A DNA stretch of 64,000 nucleotides, taken from contig NZ_CP075371.1 in the NCBI RefSeq assembly GCF_018459925.1, positions 4,092,001 through 4,156,000 on the forward strand, given 5' to 3'. The position numbers and the translations under genes were made by a program. This stretch comes from Nocardioides aquaticus (GTDB lineage Bacteria > Actinomycetota > Actinomycetes > Propionibacteriales > Nocardioidaceae). The notes under the pieces are model-generated. The model was not told the origin of the DNA and searched no databases. It saw nothing but the letters and a program-made list of their open reading frames with translations. This document shows positions 17,194 to 25,086 of the stretch, one piece after another (within the stretch, counting starts at the first letter, position 1; each line of letters opens with the position of its first letter).

Positions 17194-19194
17194 ATGCAGC
17201 GTCCGCCCCGGCCCGTCCTCCTGCCCGTCGCCCTGCTCGCCCTCGCCGGCTCCTTCGCGGCCGGGTCCGCGCTCGCCGACCCGGGGCCCGGGCCCGTCGC
17301 CGCGTCGGCACCGGGCACCTCCTGCGAGGAGGTGCGCGACCACTACGTCGACGCCGCTCTCCCCCTGGTGGGGCCGCGCGGGTGGGTGCGCCGGTCCCCC
17401 GCGCTCGGGGGCCTGCTCCCGGTCGAGGAGCTGGCAGCGCGGGACGCCACCGCCGTCCGGTCCGGCGCGACGGCGCCCGGTACGCCCGGCACGACCCGCT
17501 CGACGGCCAGCAGCACCGGCACCACCGTGCAGGAGGAGGACGTCGACGAGCCCGACTCGGTGAAGACCGACGGCGGGCTGCTGGCCCGCACCGACGAGGG
17601 CGACCTGGTCCTCGCCGACGTGTCGGGCGCCACGGTCCGCGAGACGGCCCGGGTGCCGCTGAACGACCTCGAGGAGGTCGGCGACCCCGGGTCCCCTCCC
17701 GGTCTCGAGCTGGACCCGGCCGCCGCCGAGCGGGCCGAGCTCCTCCTCGTCGACGACGTCCTCGTGGTCCTGGCGCACGACGCCCGCAGCACGCACGTCG
17801 TGTCCCTCGACGTCACCGACGTCACCGACCCGGTGGTCCGCGAGCACGTCGTCCACGACGCGGCGCTCGTCTCCGCGCGCCAGCACGGCGAGGTCGTCCG
17901 GCTCGTCCTCGCCCGCGGGCTGCCCGCGCTGGACTTCCAGGTGCCCGGCGGCGGCCTGGGCCGCGCCTCGGCGCAGGAGGCCAACGAGGCGCTCGTGCGC
18001 GCGGCGCCGGTCGCGGCGTGGCTGCCGACGCGCAGCGTGGACAGGTCCGAGCCGACACCGTTCCTGGACTGTGCCGACGTCGCGGTCCCCACCGCCGACC
18101 TCCCGCTCGGCGCCACCGCGGTCGTCGCGACGACGGCCGACGACCTGGCAGGGACCGGCGCGGAGCAGGCCGCCGGCGCGGTCGCCGTCGCGGGGCGGCT
18201 GCGCCTGGCGTACGAGTCCGGCGACCACCTGTTCCTGGCCACCAGCGACGTGCGGGAGCCCCTCTGGCCGGTGGGGACCTCGGTCCGCTGCCTCGACCGG
18301 TGCGGCTCGATGCTCGACGGCGTCGACGGGCTCGCGCGTCGGCCCGTCCCGCCGGGCACGACCCACGTCCTCGGGTTCACGCTCCGCGGCACGTCGACGA
18401 CGCCGGCCGGCGGCACCGAGGTGGACGGCGTGCTGGCCGACCGGTGGTCCCTCGACGAGCACGACGGCGTCCTGCGCCTGGCCCTGGAGGCCAGCACCGA
18501 GACCGCCGACGCGACCTCGGTGGTCACCCTCGAGCCACGCGGGGGCGCGCTGGTCGAGGTGGGGCGGCTGGACGGCGTCGGCCGCCAGGAGGACCTGACC
18601 TCGGTGCGGTGGTTCGACGACCTCACGGTGCTGGTGACCTTCCGGCAGGTCGACCCGCTGCACACCGTCGACCTCGGTGACCCCGCCCGACCGACCGAGA
18701 TCGGGGTGCTCGAGGTCCCCGGCTTCTCCTCCTACCTGCACCCGCTCGGTCCCCGGCGGCTGGTCGGGATCGGCGCGGGCCCCCAGGGCCCCCAGGGCGG
18801 TCGGGGCGGGTGGGGCGCGCAGGCCGGCCTCTTCGACGTCACCGACCCCACCGACGTGCGCCGCCTCGACGTCGTCGGGTACGGCGCGGGCAGCCGCGCC
18901 GGCGCCGCGAGCGACCCCCGCCAGCTCACCTGGCTGCCGCACGAGCGCACCGTGCTGACCGTGGTCGAGCGCGGCCGGCGCTCCCCCACCGCCTGGGTCT
19001 CCACCCTGGCCCTCGGCGGCGGCCGGATGGAGGCCAGGGAGACGCTCGTCGACCGCGGCTCCGACCTGGACCGGGTGCGGCTGGTGCCGCTGCCCGACGA
19101 CCGGGTCGTGCTGGTCACCGGTGACGGCGCCCGGTTCTTCCCCTCGGCGACCAACCCCGCGGCGACCAACCCGGCACCGACCGACCGGGGGTAG
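17194..19194 (+). CDS. Secreted beta-propeller domain protein (PF09826 type)
   Basis: 666 residues. Signal peptide RPVLLPVALLALAGSFAAGSALADP, then a region with a conserved Cys (TSCEEVRDHYVD). The family hallmark VQEEDVDEPDSVKTDGGLL follows near residues 112-130, and then a long run of short beta strands ending with a WLPHERTVLTVVERG block. A Cys pair (CLDRCGSMLDG, near residue 366) probably forms a disulfide. The extreme C-terminus has a PAATNPAPT repeat. Predicted extracellular. PF09826 proteins are widespread in archaea and actinobacteria but have no assigned activity. The PNPOx-like gene follows 9 bp after its stop, so the two may be co-transcribed. Confidence 0.86.
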   Translation: MQRPPRPVLLPVALLALAGSFAAGSALADPGPGPVAASAPGTSCEEVRDHYVDAALPLVGPRGWVRRSPALGGLLPVEELAARDATAVRSGATAPGTPGTTRSTASSTGTTVQEEDVDEPDSVKTDGGLLARTDEGDLVLADVSGATVRETARVPLNDLEEVGDPGSPPGLELDPAAAERAELLLVDDVLVVLAHDARSTHVVSLDVTDVTDPVVREHVVHDAALVSARQHGEVVRLVLARGLPALDFQVPGGGLGRASAQEANEALVRAAPVAAWLPTRSVDRSEPTPFLDCADVAVPTADLPLGATAVVATTADDLAGTGAEQAAGAVAVAGRLRLAYESGDHLFLATSDVREPLWPVGTSVRCLDRCGSMLDGVDGLARRPVPPGTTHVLGFTLRGTSTTPAGGTEVDGVLADRWSLDEHDGVLRLALEASTETADATSVVTLEPRGGALVEVGRLDGVGRQEDLTSVRWFDDLTVLVTFRQVDPLHTVDLGDPARPTEIGVLEVPGFSSYLHPLGPRRLVGIGAGPQGPQGGRGGWGAQAGLFDVTDPTDVRRLDVVGYGAGSRAGAASDPRQLTWLPHERTVLTVVERGRRSPTAWVSTLALGGGRMEARETLVDRGSDLDRVRLVPLPDDRVVLVTGDGARFFPSATNPAATNPAPTDRG

Positions 19195-19203
19195 ACCGGC
19201 CGG

Positions 19204-19863
19204 ATGAGCGACTTCTACACCGACGCCCAGCGCGACCTCCAACGTCGCCACGACAGCGAGCGGCTGGCCGACCGCCTCGAGCAGGCGATCGTCTCCGACG
19301 TGGTCGACCTGGACCAGCACGGCGCCTTCATCGCCGGCCGGGACTTCTTCTTCCTCTCCACCGTCAACGGCCGCGGCGAGCCGACGGTGTCCTACAAGGG
19401 CGGTGACCCCGGGGTGCTCGCGGTCCTCGACGAGCACACGCTGGCCTTCCCCGACTACGACGGCAACGGCATGTTCCTGTCCCTGGGCAACATCGCGGAG
19501 ACGGCCAAGGTGGGCCTGCTCCTGATCGACCTGGAGACCCCGCACCGGCTCCGGGTCCAGGGCACCGCGTCGGTCGTCGCCGACGACCCGCTCCTGGCGC
19601 GGTGGCCCGGGGCGCGCTCGGTGGTCCGGGTGCGGGTCGACGGGGTCTTCGTCAACTGCGCCCGCTACGTCCACCGCCACGTCCGCACCGACCGCTCGCC
19701 GTACGTCCCGGACACCGACGGCGAGGCGCCGTACCCGTCCTGGAAGCGCCTGGACGTCCTCGCCGACGCGCTGCCGGGACCGGACCAGGGCCGGGCCGAG
19801 GCCGAGGGCGGGCTGATCGACCTGCCGGAGTACGCCGCCCGGTTGGCCGCCGGCGACTCCTGA
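19204..19863 (+). CDS. Pyridoxamine-phosphate-oxidase-like flavin protein
   Basis: 219 residues, split-barrel FMN-binding fold. Seen: GRDFFFLSTVNGRGEPTVSYKGGDPGVL (about 46-73), then DEHTLAFPDYDGNGMFLSLGNIAE, the usual FMN/dimer core of the general-stress or MSMEG-type PNPOx-like proteins, and HRLRVQGTASV further on. It is unlike the true PdxH of this window (32466-33110), which has the PNPOx C-terminal dimerisation segment. Activity is not predictable: flavin- or F420-dependent reductase, or sensor. It lies 9 bp after the propeller gene and 32 bp before the DUF2277 gene. Confidence 0.87.
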   Translation: MSDFYTDAQRDLQRRHDSERLADRLEQAIVSDVVDLDQHGAFIAGRDFFFLSTVNGRGEPTVSYKGGDPGVLAVLDEHTLAFPDYDGNGMFLSLGNIAETAKVGLLLIDLETPHRLRVQGTASVVADDPLLARWPGARSVVRVRVDGVFVNCARYVHRHVRTDRSPYVPDTDGEAPYPSWKRLDVLADALPGPDQGRAEAEGGLIDLPEYAARLAAGDS

Positions 19864-19895
19864 CCCGGCGGCCGGTCCGGACGTACGCTGGCGGC

Positions 19896-20165
19896 ATGTG
19901 CCGCAACATCCGCCCGCTCCACAACTTCGCCCCGCCGGCCACGGAGGACGAGGTGGACGCGGCGGCGCTGCAGTACGTGCGCAAGGTCAGCGGGTCCGCG
20001 AAGCCGTCGCAGGCCAACCAGGCCGCCTTCGACCGGGCGGTGGCCGAGGTCGCCCACGCCACCCGTCACCTGCTGGACTCCCTGGTGACCACCGCGCCCC
20101 CCAAGGACCGCGAGGTGGAGGCCGAGAAGGCGCGCGCCCGGGCGGCCGTGCGCTACGCCCGATGA
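19896..20165 (+). CDS. DUF2277 protein
   Basis: 89 residues. The start MCRNIRPLHNFAPPATEDEV is the invariant opening of DUF2277 (PF10041), followed by AALQYVRKVSGSAKPSQANQ and a predicted helical C-terminus. The conserved Cys2-Arg-Asn-Ile motif is intact. The role is unknown. Its stop overlaps the sirtuin start (ATGA, 20162-20165), so the two are probably made together. Confidence 0.93.
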   Translation: MCRNIRPLHNFAPPATEDEVDAAALQYVRKVSGSAKPSQANQAAFDRAVAEVAHATRHLLDSLVTTAPPKDREVEAEKARARAAVRYAR

Positions 20166-21019
20166 CGGTACGCACCCCCGGCGCGGCCACCGCGCCGACC
20201 GAGGCCCGACGCAGCGGCGACCCCGCCGACGTCGTCCGCGCGCTCGACCTGCTGGCGGGGCGGCGCCTGGTCGTGCTCTCCGGGGCGGGGCTGTCGACCG
20301 ACTCGGGCATCCCGGACTACCGCGGCCCCGGCGCCCCGGCGCGGACCCCGATGACGTACCAGGAGCTGGTCTCCGGGCCGGCTGCCCAGCAGCGCTACTG
20401 GGCCCGCAGCCACCTCGGCTGGGGCCGGATGCGCAGCGCCGAGCCCAACGCGGGCCACCGGGCGCTGGCCGCGCTCGACCCCGACCTGCTGATCACCCAG
20501 AACGTCGACGGCCTGCACGAGCGCGCCGGCTCGCGCCGCGTGGTCGCCCTGCACGGCCGGATCTCCGAGGTGGTCTGCCTGGGCTGCCGCGAGACCACGC
20601 CCCGCGCCGCACTGCACGCGCGGATGGACGCGCTGAACCCCGGCTGGGCGCAGGCTCAGGGGGAGGCCGAGACGCGGCCCGACGGTGACGTCGACCTGGA
20701 CGACACCGCGGGCTTCGTGGTGCCGGCCTGCGCCACCTGCGGCGGCGTGCTCAAGCCGGACGTCGTGTTCTTCGGCGAGAACGTCCCGGCGCCCCGGGTG
20801 CAGCGCTGCTTCGACGCCGTCGACGCGCTCGGCGACGAGGGCGCCCTGCTGGTCGTCGGCTCCAGCCTGACCGTGATGAGCGGGCTGCGGTTCGTGCGGC
20901 GCGCGGCGAAGGCCGGGACGCCGGTGGTCATCGCCAACCGCGGCGTCACCCGCGGCGACGACCTGGCGACGTACGCCGTGGACGTGGGCTGCACGGAGTT
21001 CCTGACCGCGCTGCTCTGA
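20162..21019 (+). CDS. NAD-dependent protein deacylase, Sir2 family
   Basis: 285 residues. A sirtuin: it removes acyl groups from lysine using NAD+. All core motifs are seen: GAGLSTDSGIPDYRGPG (near 40-56), TQNVDGLHERAGS with catalytic His in VVALHGRISEV, zinc Cys pairs CLGC and CATC around residues 140 and 196, VVFFGENVP, and VVGSSLTVMSG near 240. The about 50 residues between the two Cys pairs are longer than in E. coli CobB. It is translationally coupled to DUF2277, an unusual partner that could be a substrate or adaptor (inference). Confidence 0.95.
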   Translation: MTVRTPGAATAPTEARRSGDPADVVRALDLLAGRRLVVLSGAGLSTDSGIPDYRGPGAPARTPMTYQELVSGPAAQQRYWARSHLGWGRMRSAEPNAGHRALAALDPDLLITQNVDGLHERAGSRRVVALHGRISEVVCLGCRETTPRAALHARMDALNPGWAQAQGEAETRPDGDVDLDDTAGFVVPACATCGGVLKPDVVFFGENVPAPRVQRCFDAVDALGDEGALLVVGSSLTVMSGLRFVRRAAKAGTPVVIANRGVTRGDDLATYAVDVGCTEFLTALL

Positions 21020-21067
21020 CCGCGGGCGGGTCGCGGGTCGGCCACCCACCGCCGTGACCCGCGTCTC

Positions 21068-21114
21068 GTTGATTGCATCTGTCAACCATCTGGAATAAAG
21101 TTGCCGTCAGCAAC
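21068..21114 (+). promoter_or_regulatory. Exporter promoter with two inverted repeats (likely MarR operator)
   Basis: A -35-like TTGCAT (21073-21078), 17-bp spacer and TAAAGT (21096-21101). GTTGATTGCATCTGTCAAC (21068-21086) has GTTGA/TCAAC arms and covers the -35. GTTGCCGTCAGCAAC (21100-21114) has 5-bp arms and covers the -10 and start site. Both share the GTTG/CAAC ends expected of MarR-family sites, and a MarR gene is the last gene of this transcript, so autoregulation is likely. Confidence 0.6.
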
Positions 21115-21142
21115 CTTTTCATCCGATGTGAAGCGAGACGAC

Positions 21143-22900
21143 GTGACCCAGCTGGCCGACCCACCCTCCTCCGGATCGTCGGCGCCCGAGGCGCCGGTCG
21201 TCGCGGCGAAGGCGATGACCCACCGCGAGGTGCTCGAGGCGCTCAGCGGCCTGCTGCTCGCGATGTTCGTGGCGATGGTGTCCAGCACCGTGGTCACCAA
21301 CGCCCTCCCACGGATCGTGGCCGACCTCGAGGGCACCCAGACCGGCTACACCTGGGTCGTCGTGGCCACGCTGCTCACGATGACCGCCACCACCCCGCTG
21401 TGGGGCAAGCTCGCGGACCTCTACGACAAGAAGATCCTGGTCCAGTCGGCCCTGGTCATCTTCACGATCGGGTCCCTGATCGCTGCCTTCGCGCCCTCGA
21501 TGGAGGTCCTCATCGGGGCCCGCGCGGTCCAGGGCCTCGGCGTCGGCGGCCTGACCGCGCTGGTCCAGGTCGTCATCGCCTCCATGGTCAGCCCCCGCGA
21601 GCGCGGTCGCTACTCCGGCTACATCGGGGCCGTCTTCGCGCTGGCCACCGTCTCCGGCCCCCTCATCGGCGGCGTGATCGTCGACAGCCCGCTCGGCTGG
21701 CGCGGCTGCTTCTTCGTCCCGATCCCGATCGCCGCCCTGGCCCTCGTCGTCCTCCAGCGCCGGCTGCACCTGCCCCGCGTCACCCGCCAGGTCTCCATCG
21801 ACTGGCTCGGCGCGATGCTCATCGTCGGCGGCGTCAGCATCCTGCTCGTCTGGGTCTCCCTGGCCGGCCAGCAGTACGACTGGGTCTCCGCCACCAGTGG
21901 CCTCCTCGTCGCCGTCGGGGTGCTCGTCATCGCCGCCGCGATCTACGTCGAGGGCCGCGTGGCCACCGAGCCGGTCATCCCGCTGCGCCTGTTCCGCGAC
22001 CGCACCACGGTCCTGGCCACCATCGCCTCGGCGATGATCGGCGTCGCGATGTTCGGCTCCACGGTCTACCTCTCGCAGTACTTCCAGCTGGCCCGCGGGA
22101 TGAGCCCGACCGAGGCCGGCCTGATGTCGATCGCCATGGTCGGCGGCCTCCTCGTCACCAGCATCGTCACCGGACGGGTCATCTCCTCCACCGGCTTCTG
22201 GAAGCGCTACCTGGTCGGCGGCGCCCTGCTGACCACCGTCGGCTTCGCCCTGCTCGCCACCATCGACGACACCACCTCGCTGTGGGTGGTCGGCGGCTTC
22301 ATGGCCCTGATCGGCCTCGGCATCGGCGCCACCATGCAGAACCTCGTCCTGGCCGTGCAGAACAACACCGCCCAGGCCGACATGGGCGCGGCCAGCGCCA
22401 CCGTCGCCTTCTTCCGCTCGATGGGCGGCGCGGTCGGCGTCTCCGCGCTCGGCGCGCTGCTCAACCACCAGGTCAGCGACAAGCTGACCGAGGGCCTGGC
22501 CCGGCTCGGCATCGACGCCGCCGGCCAGGGCGACGGCTCGATCCCCGACATCACGACGCTCCCGGCCCCGGTGCGCGACCTCTACCAGCAGGCGTTCGGC
22601 GAGGCCACCGGACACCTGTTCCTGGTCGCGGTGCCGTTCGCCGCGATCGCGCTGCTGTGCATCCTGGCCATCAAGGAGGTGCCGCTGCGCACCACCGTGG
22701 ACCGGGACGACGAGCCCGTCGCCACCCCGGTCAGCGCCCAGGACGAGGCCGTGGAGGCCGTCGCGCCCGCCGGCACCACGTCGGAGGAGCCCGCGCGTCC
22801 CACCCACGCCGCGCGGTACGTCCCCGAGGAGCCCGACGCCCGCCGCGCCGCCCCCGTGGGCCACCACCGCTCGGCCACCGGGGAGGATGACCCACGATGA
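21143..22900 (+). CDS. MFS multidrug exporter, DHA2 (14-helix) family
   Basis: 585 residues from the GTG at 21143. An upstream TTG at 21101 lies inside the predicted -10, so it is rejected. The transporter starts near ALSGLLLAMFVAMVSSTVVTNALPRIVADL, the family C motif lies in LVQVVIASMVSPRERGRYSGYIGAVFALATVSGPLIGGVIV, and about 14 hydrophobic segments follow. The C-terminus is an 80-residue charged cytoplasmic tail. It should export hydrophobic drugs or dyes by proton antiport. The stop overlaps the MarR start by 4 bp. The extreme Asp in VADLEGTQTGYTWVV is typical of DHA2 helix 1-2. Confidence 0.92.
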   Translation: MTQLADPPSSGSSAPEAPVVAAKAMTHREVLEALSGLLLAMFVAMVSSTVVTNALPRIVADLEGTQTGYTWVVVATLLTMTATTPLWGKLADLYDKKILVQSALVIFTIGSLIAAFAPSMEVLIGARAVQGLGVGGLTALVQVVIASMVSPRERGRYSGYIGAVFALATVSGPLIGGVIVDSPLGWRGCFFVPIPIAALALVVLQRRLHLPRVTRQVSIDWLGAMLIVGGVSILLVWVSLAGQQYDWVSATSGLLVAVGVLVIAAAIYVEGRVATEPVIPLRLFRDRTTVLATIASAMIGVAMFGSTVYLSQYFQLARGMSPTEAGLMSIAMVGGLLVTSIVTGRVISSTGFWKRYLVGGALLTTVGFALLATIDDTTSLWVVGGFMALIGLGIGATMQNLVLAVQNNTAQADMGAASATVAFFRSMGGAVGVSALGALLNHQVSDKLTEGLARLGIDAAGQGDGSIPDITTLPAPVRDLYQQAFGEATGHLFLVAVPFAAIALLCILAIKEVPLRTTVDRDDEPVATPVSAQDEAVEAVAPAGTTSEEPARPTHAARYVPEEPDARRAAPVGHHRSATGEDDPR

Positions 22901-23388
22901 GCAGCCGTACCGCCGACCTCACCGACCGGACCACCGCCACCCGGACGCTGGAGCGGGAGCTCTCGACGTTGATCCGTCGGCTCAAGCGGGTGGTGGCCGA
23001 GCGGGCCGCCGAGGTGCACCCCGAGCTGCAGCCGGCGGCGTACTGGATCCTCACCCACCTGGAGCACCACGGCTCCCAGCGGGCCGCCACAGTGGCCGAC
23101 CACCTCGAGCTCGACAAGGGCGCGGTCAGCCGCCACGTCCAGCACCTGCTCGACCTGGGCCTGCTGGACCGCAGCCCCGACCCCGCCGACGGCCGGGCGA
23201 CGCTGCTGTCGCTCAGCGAGGACGGCGCCCGCCGGCTGTCGACGGTGGACCAGCACCGCCGCCAGTGGTTCGACGAGGTGCTCGGCTCCTGGGACGACGA
23301 CGAGCTCGCCGGGTTCGCCGACGACCTCAGCCGCTACAACCGCACCCTGGAGCAGGCGCGCGCGGCGCGCGACGCGAGCCGGCCCTGA
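22897..23388 (+). CDS. MarR-family transcriptional regulator
   Basis: 163 residues. A winged helix: AAYWILTHLEHHGSQRAATVADHLELDKGAVSRHVQHLLDLGLLDRS (about 48-94, recognition helix GAVSRHVQHL), then the wing with DPADGRATLLSLSEDG, and a helical dimer C-terminus. It overlaps the exporter stop (ATGA), so regulator and pump are made together; it most likely represses the shared promoter at 21068-21114 until a ligand binds. Ligand unknown. Its stop codon lies within the first of three 11-bp direct repeats. Confidence 0.93.
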   Translation: MSSRTADLTDRTTATRTLERELSTLIRRLKRVVAERAAEVHPELQPAAYWILTHLEHHGSQRAATVADHLELDKGAVSRHVQHLLDLGLLDRSPDPADGRATLLSLSEDGARRLSTVDQHRRQWFDEVLGSWDDDELAGFADDLSRYNRTLEQARAARDASRP

Positions 23389-23426
23389 CCCGGCCCTGAC
23401 CCGGCCCTGACCCGAGTCGGGGTCAG
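23379..23426. terminator. Three 11-bp direct repeats and a hairpin between convergent genes
   Basis: CCGGCCCTGAC is repeated three times head to tail at 23379-23411. The last copy leads into CTGACCC (23407-23413), which pairs with GGGTCAG (23420-23426) around a 6-nt loop. Both flanking stop codons lie inside (marR TGA 23386-23388, glucosidase TCA 23423-23425). It probably acts as a bidirectional terminator. Confidence 0.55.
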
Positions 23427-25054
23427 ACCCGCAGCCAGGCCGACGTCGCCGGCGGGAGCACCCCGTCGAGCGGCCCGCTGGACACGAGGACCTCGCCCGC
23501 CGGCAGCTCCGCGGGGGCGTCCCCGCAGTTGAGCACCACCAGCAGGTCGCCCCGGCGTACGCGCAGCACGTCACCGTCGGTGCCGGCCTCGACGGCGTCG
23601 GGCAGGCCGAGCGCGTGCTCACGCCGCGCGGCCAGCGCGGCCTGGTAGAACGTCAGCGTCGAGCCGGGGTCGCCCAGCTGTGCCTCGACGGTCACGCCGG
23701 CCCAGTCGTCGGGCTGCGGCAGCCAGGGCTGGCCGCCGCCGGGCCCGAACCCGTACGGCGGGGCCGTCCCCGACCACGGCACCGGCACCCGGCAGCCGTC
23801 CCGGCCGACCTCGCCGGTGCGGAACCAGGACGGGTCCTGCCGGTGCTCCGGGGCGACCTCGACCTGCTCCAGGCCGAGCTCCTCGCCCTGGTAGAGGTAC
23901 GCCGAGCCGGGCAGCGCCAGCATCGCCAGCGTCGCGGCGCGCGCCCGGTCCAGGCCCAGCGCTCCTCCGCCGTACCGCGTGACGTGGCGGACCACGTCGT
24001 GGTTGCTCAGCACCCAGGTCGGCAGGGCGCCGACGCGGCCGACGGCCTCCGTGGAACCGGTGACGACCTCGGCGAAGGCCGCCGCGTCCCAGGGCGCGAG
24101 CAGGAAGGCGAAGTTGAAGGCCTGGCTCATCTCGTCGGGCCGCACGAAGTCGGCCATCGAGCCCGGGGTCTGCGTCCACGCCTCGGCCACCGTCATCCGG
24201 TCGCCGTCGTACTCCGCCAGCACGTCGTGCCAGCGGCGGTAGACGTCGTGCACCTCCGGCTGGTCCCACATCGGCTCGTCGCGCAGCGTCCGCTCGACCA
24301 TGGACGCCGTCGCGGCGGAGTTCACCGACTCGCTGTCGGGCAGCTCGCCCTCGGCCAGCTCCTGGTCGCGCAGGGACTCCTCCTTGACCAGGCCGTGCGC
24401 CACGTCGACGCGGAACCCGTCGACGCCGCGGTCGAGCCAGAACCGGAGCACCTCGACGAACATGTCGCCGACCTCGGGGTTGCGCCAGTCCAGGTCGGGC
24501 TGGGTGGAGTCGAAGAGGTGGAGGTACCACTGGCCGGGGGTGCCGTCGGCCTCCTCGACGCGGGTCCAGGCGGCGCCGCCGAAGACCGACGCCCAGTTGT
24601 TCGGCGGCTCGTCGCCGCCGGGCCCGCGGCCCTCGCGGAACAGGTAGCGGGCGCGCTCGGGGCTCCCGGGGGCGGCGGCCAGCGCGGCCTGGAACCACCG
24701 GTGCTCGTCCGAGGTGTGGTTCGGCACCAGGTCGACGATCACCTTGAGGCCCAGCTCGTGGGCGCGCGCGAGCATCGCGTCGGCGTCGGCGAGCTCGCCG
24801 AAGAGCGGGTCGACGTCGTGGTAGTCGGCCACGTCGTAGCCGTGGTCGTGCTGCGGGGAGCGGTAGAACGGCGAGAGCCAGACGGCGTCCACGCCGAGGT
24901 CGCGCAGGTACGGCAGCCGGTCGGTCACCCCGGCCAGGTCACCGACGCCGTCGCCGTCCGCGTCGGCGAAGCTGCGCGGGTAGACCTGGTAGACCACGGC
25001 GTGCTCCCACCAACGGCCCGTCGTCGCGGCGATTGGATCGTTCAAAGAACTCAT
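23423..25054 (-). CDS. GH13 alpha-glucosidase (oligo-1,6-glucosidase / maltase type)
   Basis: 543 residues. It hydrolyses alpha-glucosidic bonds in short oligosaccharides, probably in the cytoplasm because there is no signal peptide. Seen: WWEHAVVYQVYPRSFADADGDGVGDLAGV at the N-terminus, VDLVPNHTSDEH (conserved region I), GVDGFRVDVAHG (nucleophile Asp), VAEAWT (acid/base Glu) and VLSNHDVVRH (third catalytic Asp), in the right order. The short C-terminal beta domain ends VLPPATSAWLRV. The ATG at 25054 gives MSSLNDPIAATTGRWW. The photolyase gene lies 32 bp upstream on the same strand; operon membership is possible but not functional. Confidence 0.94.
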   Translation of the reverse strand: MSSLNDPIAATTGRWWEHAVVYQVYPRSFADADGDGVGDLAGVTDRLPYLRDLGVDAVWLSPFYRSPQHDHGYDVADYHDVDPLFGELADADAMLARAHELGLKVIVDLVPNHTSDEHRWFQAALAAAPGSPERARYLFREGRGPGGDEPPNNWASVFGGAAWTRVEEADGTPGQWYLHLFDSTQPDLDWRNPEVGDMFVEVLRFWLDRGVDGFRVDVAHGLVKEESLRDQELAEGELPDSESVNSAATASMVERTLRDEPMWDQPEVHDVYRRWHDVLAEYDGDRMTVAEAWTQTPGSMADFVRPDEMSQAFNFAFLLAPWDAAAFAEVVTGSTEAVGRVGALPTWVLSNHDVVRHVTRYGGGALGLDRARAATLAMLALPGSAYLYQGEELGLEQVEVAPEHRQDPSWFRTGEVGRDGCRVPVPWSGTAPPYGFGPGGGQPWLPQPDDWAGVTVEAQLGDPGSTLTFYQAALAARREHALGLPDAVEAGTDGDVLRVRRGDLLVVLNCGDAPAELPAGEVLVSSGPLDGVLPPATSAWLRV

Positions 25055-25086
25055 GGGAGGCAGCCTACCGACGCCGGCGGGCGGTG

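Noticed and set aside
21101..21142. TTG at 21101 as the exporter start
   Set aside because: It overlaps the predicted -10 and a palindrome, and it would add 14 residues without a ribosome site.
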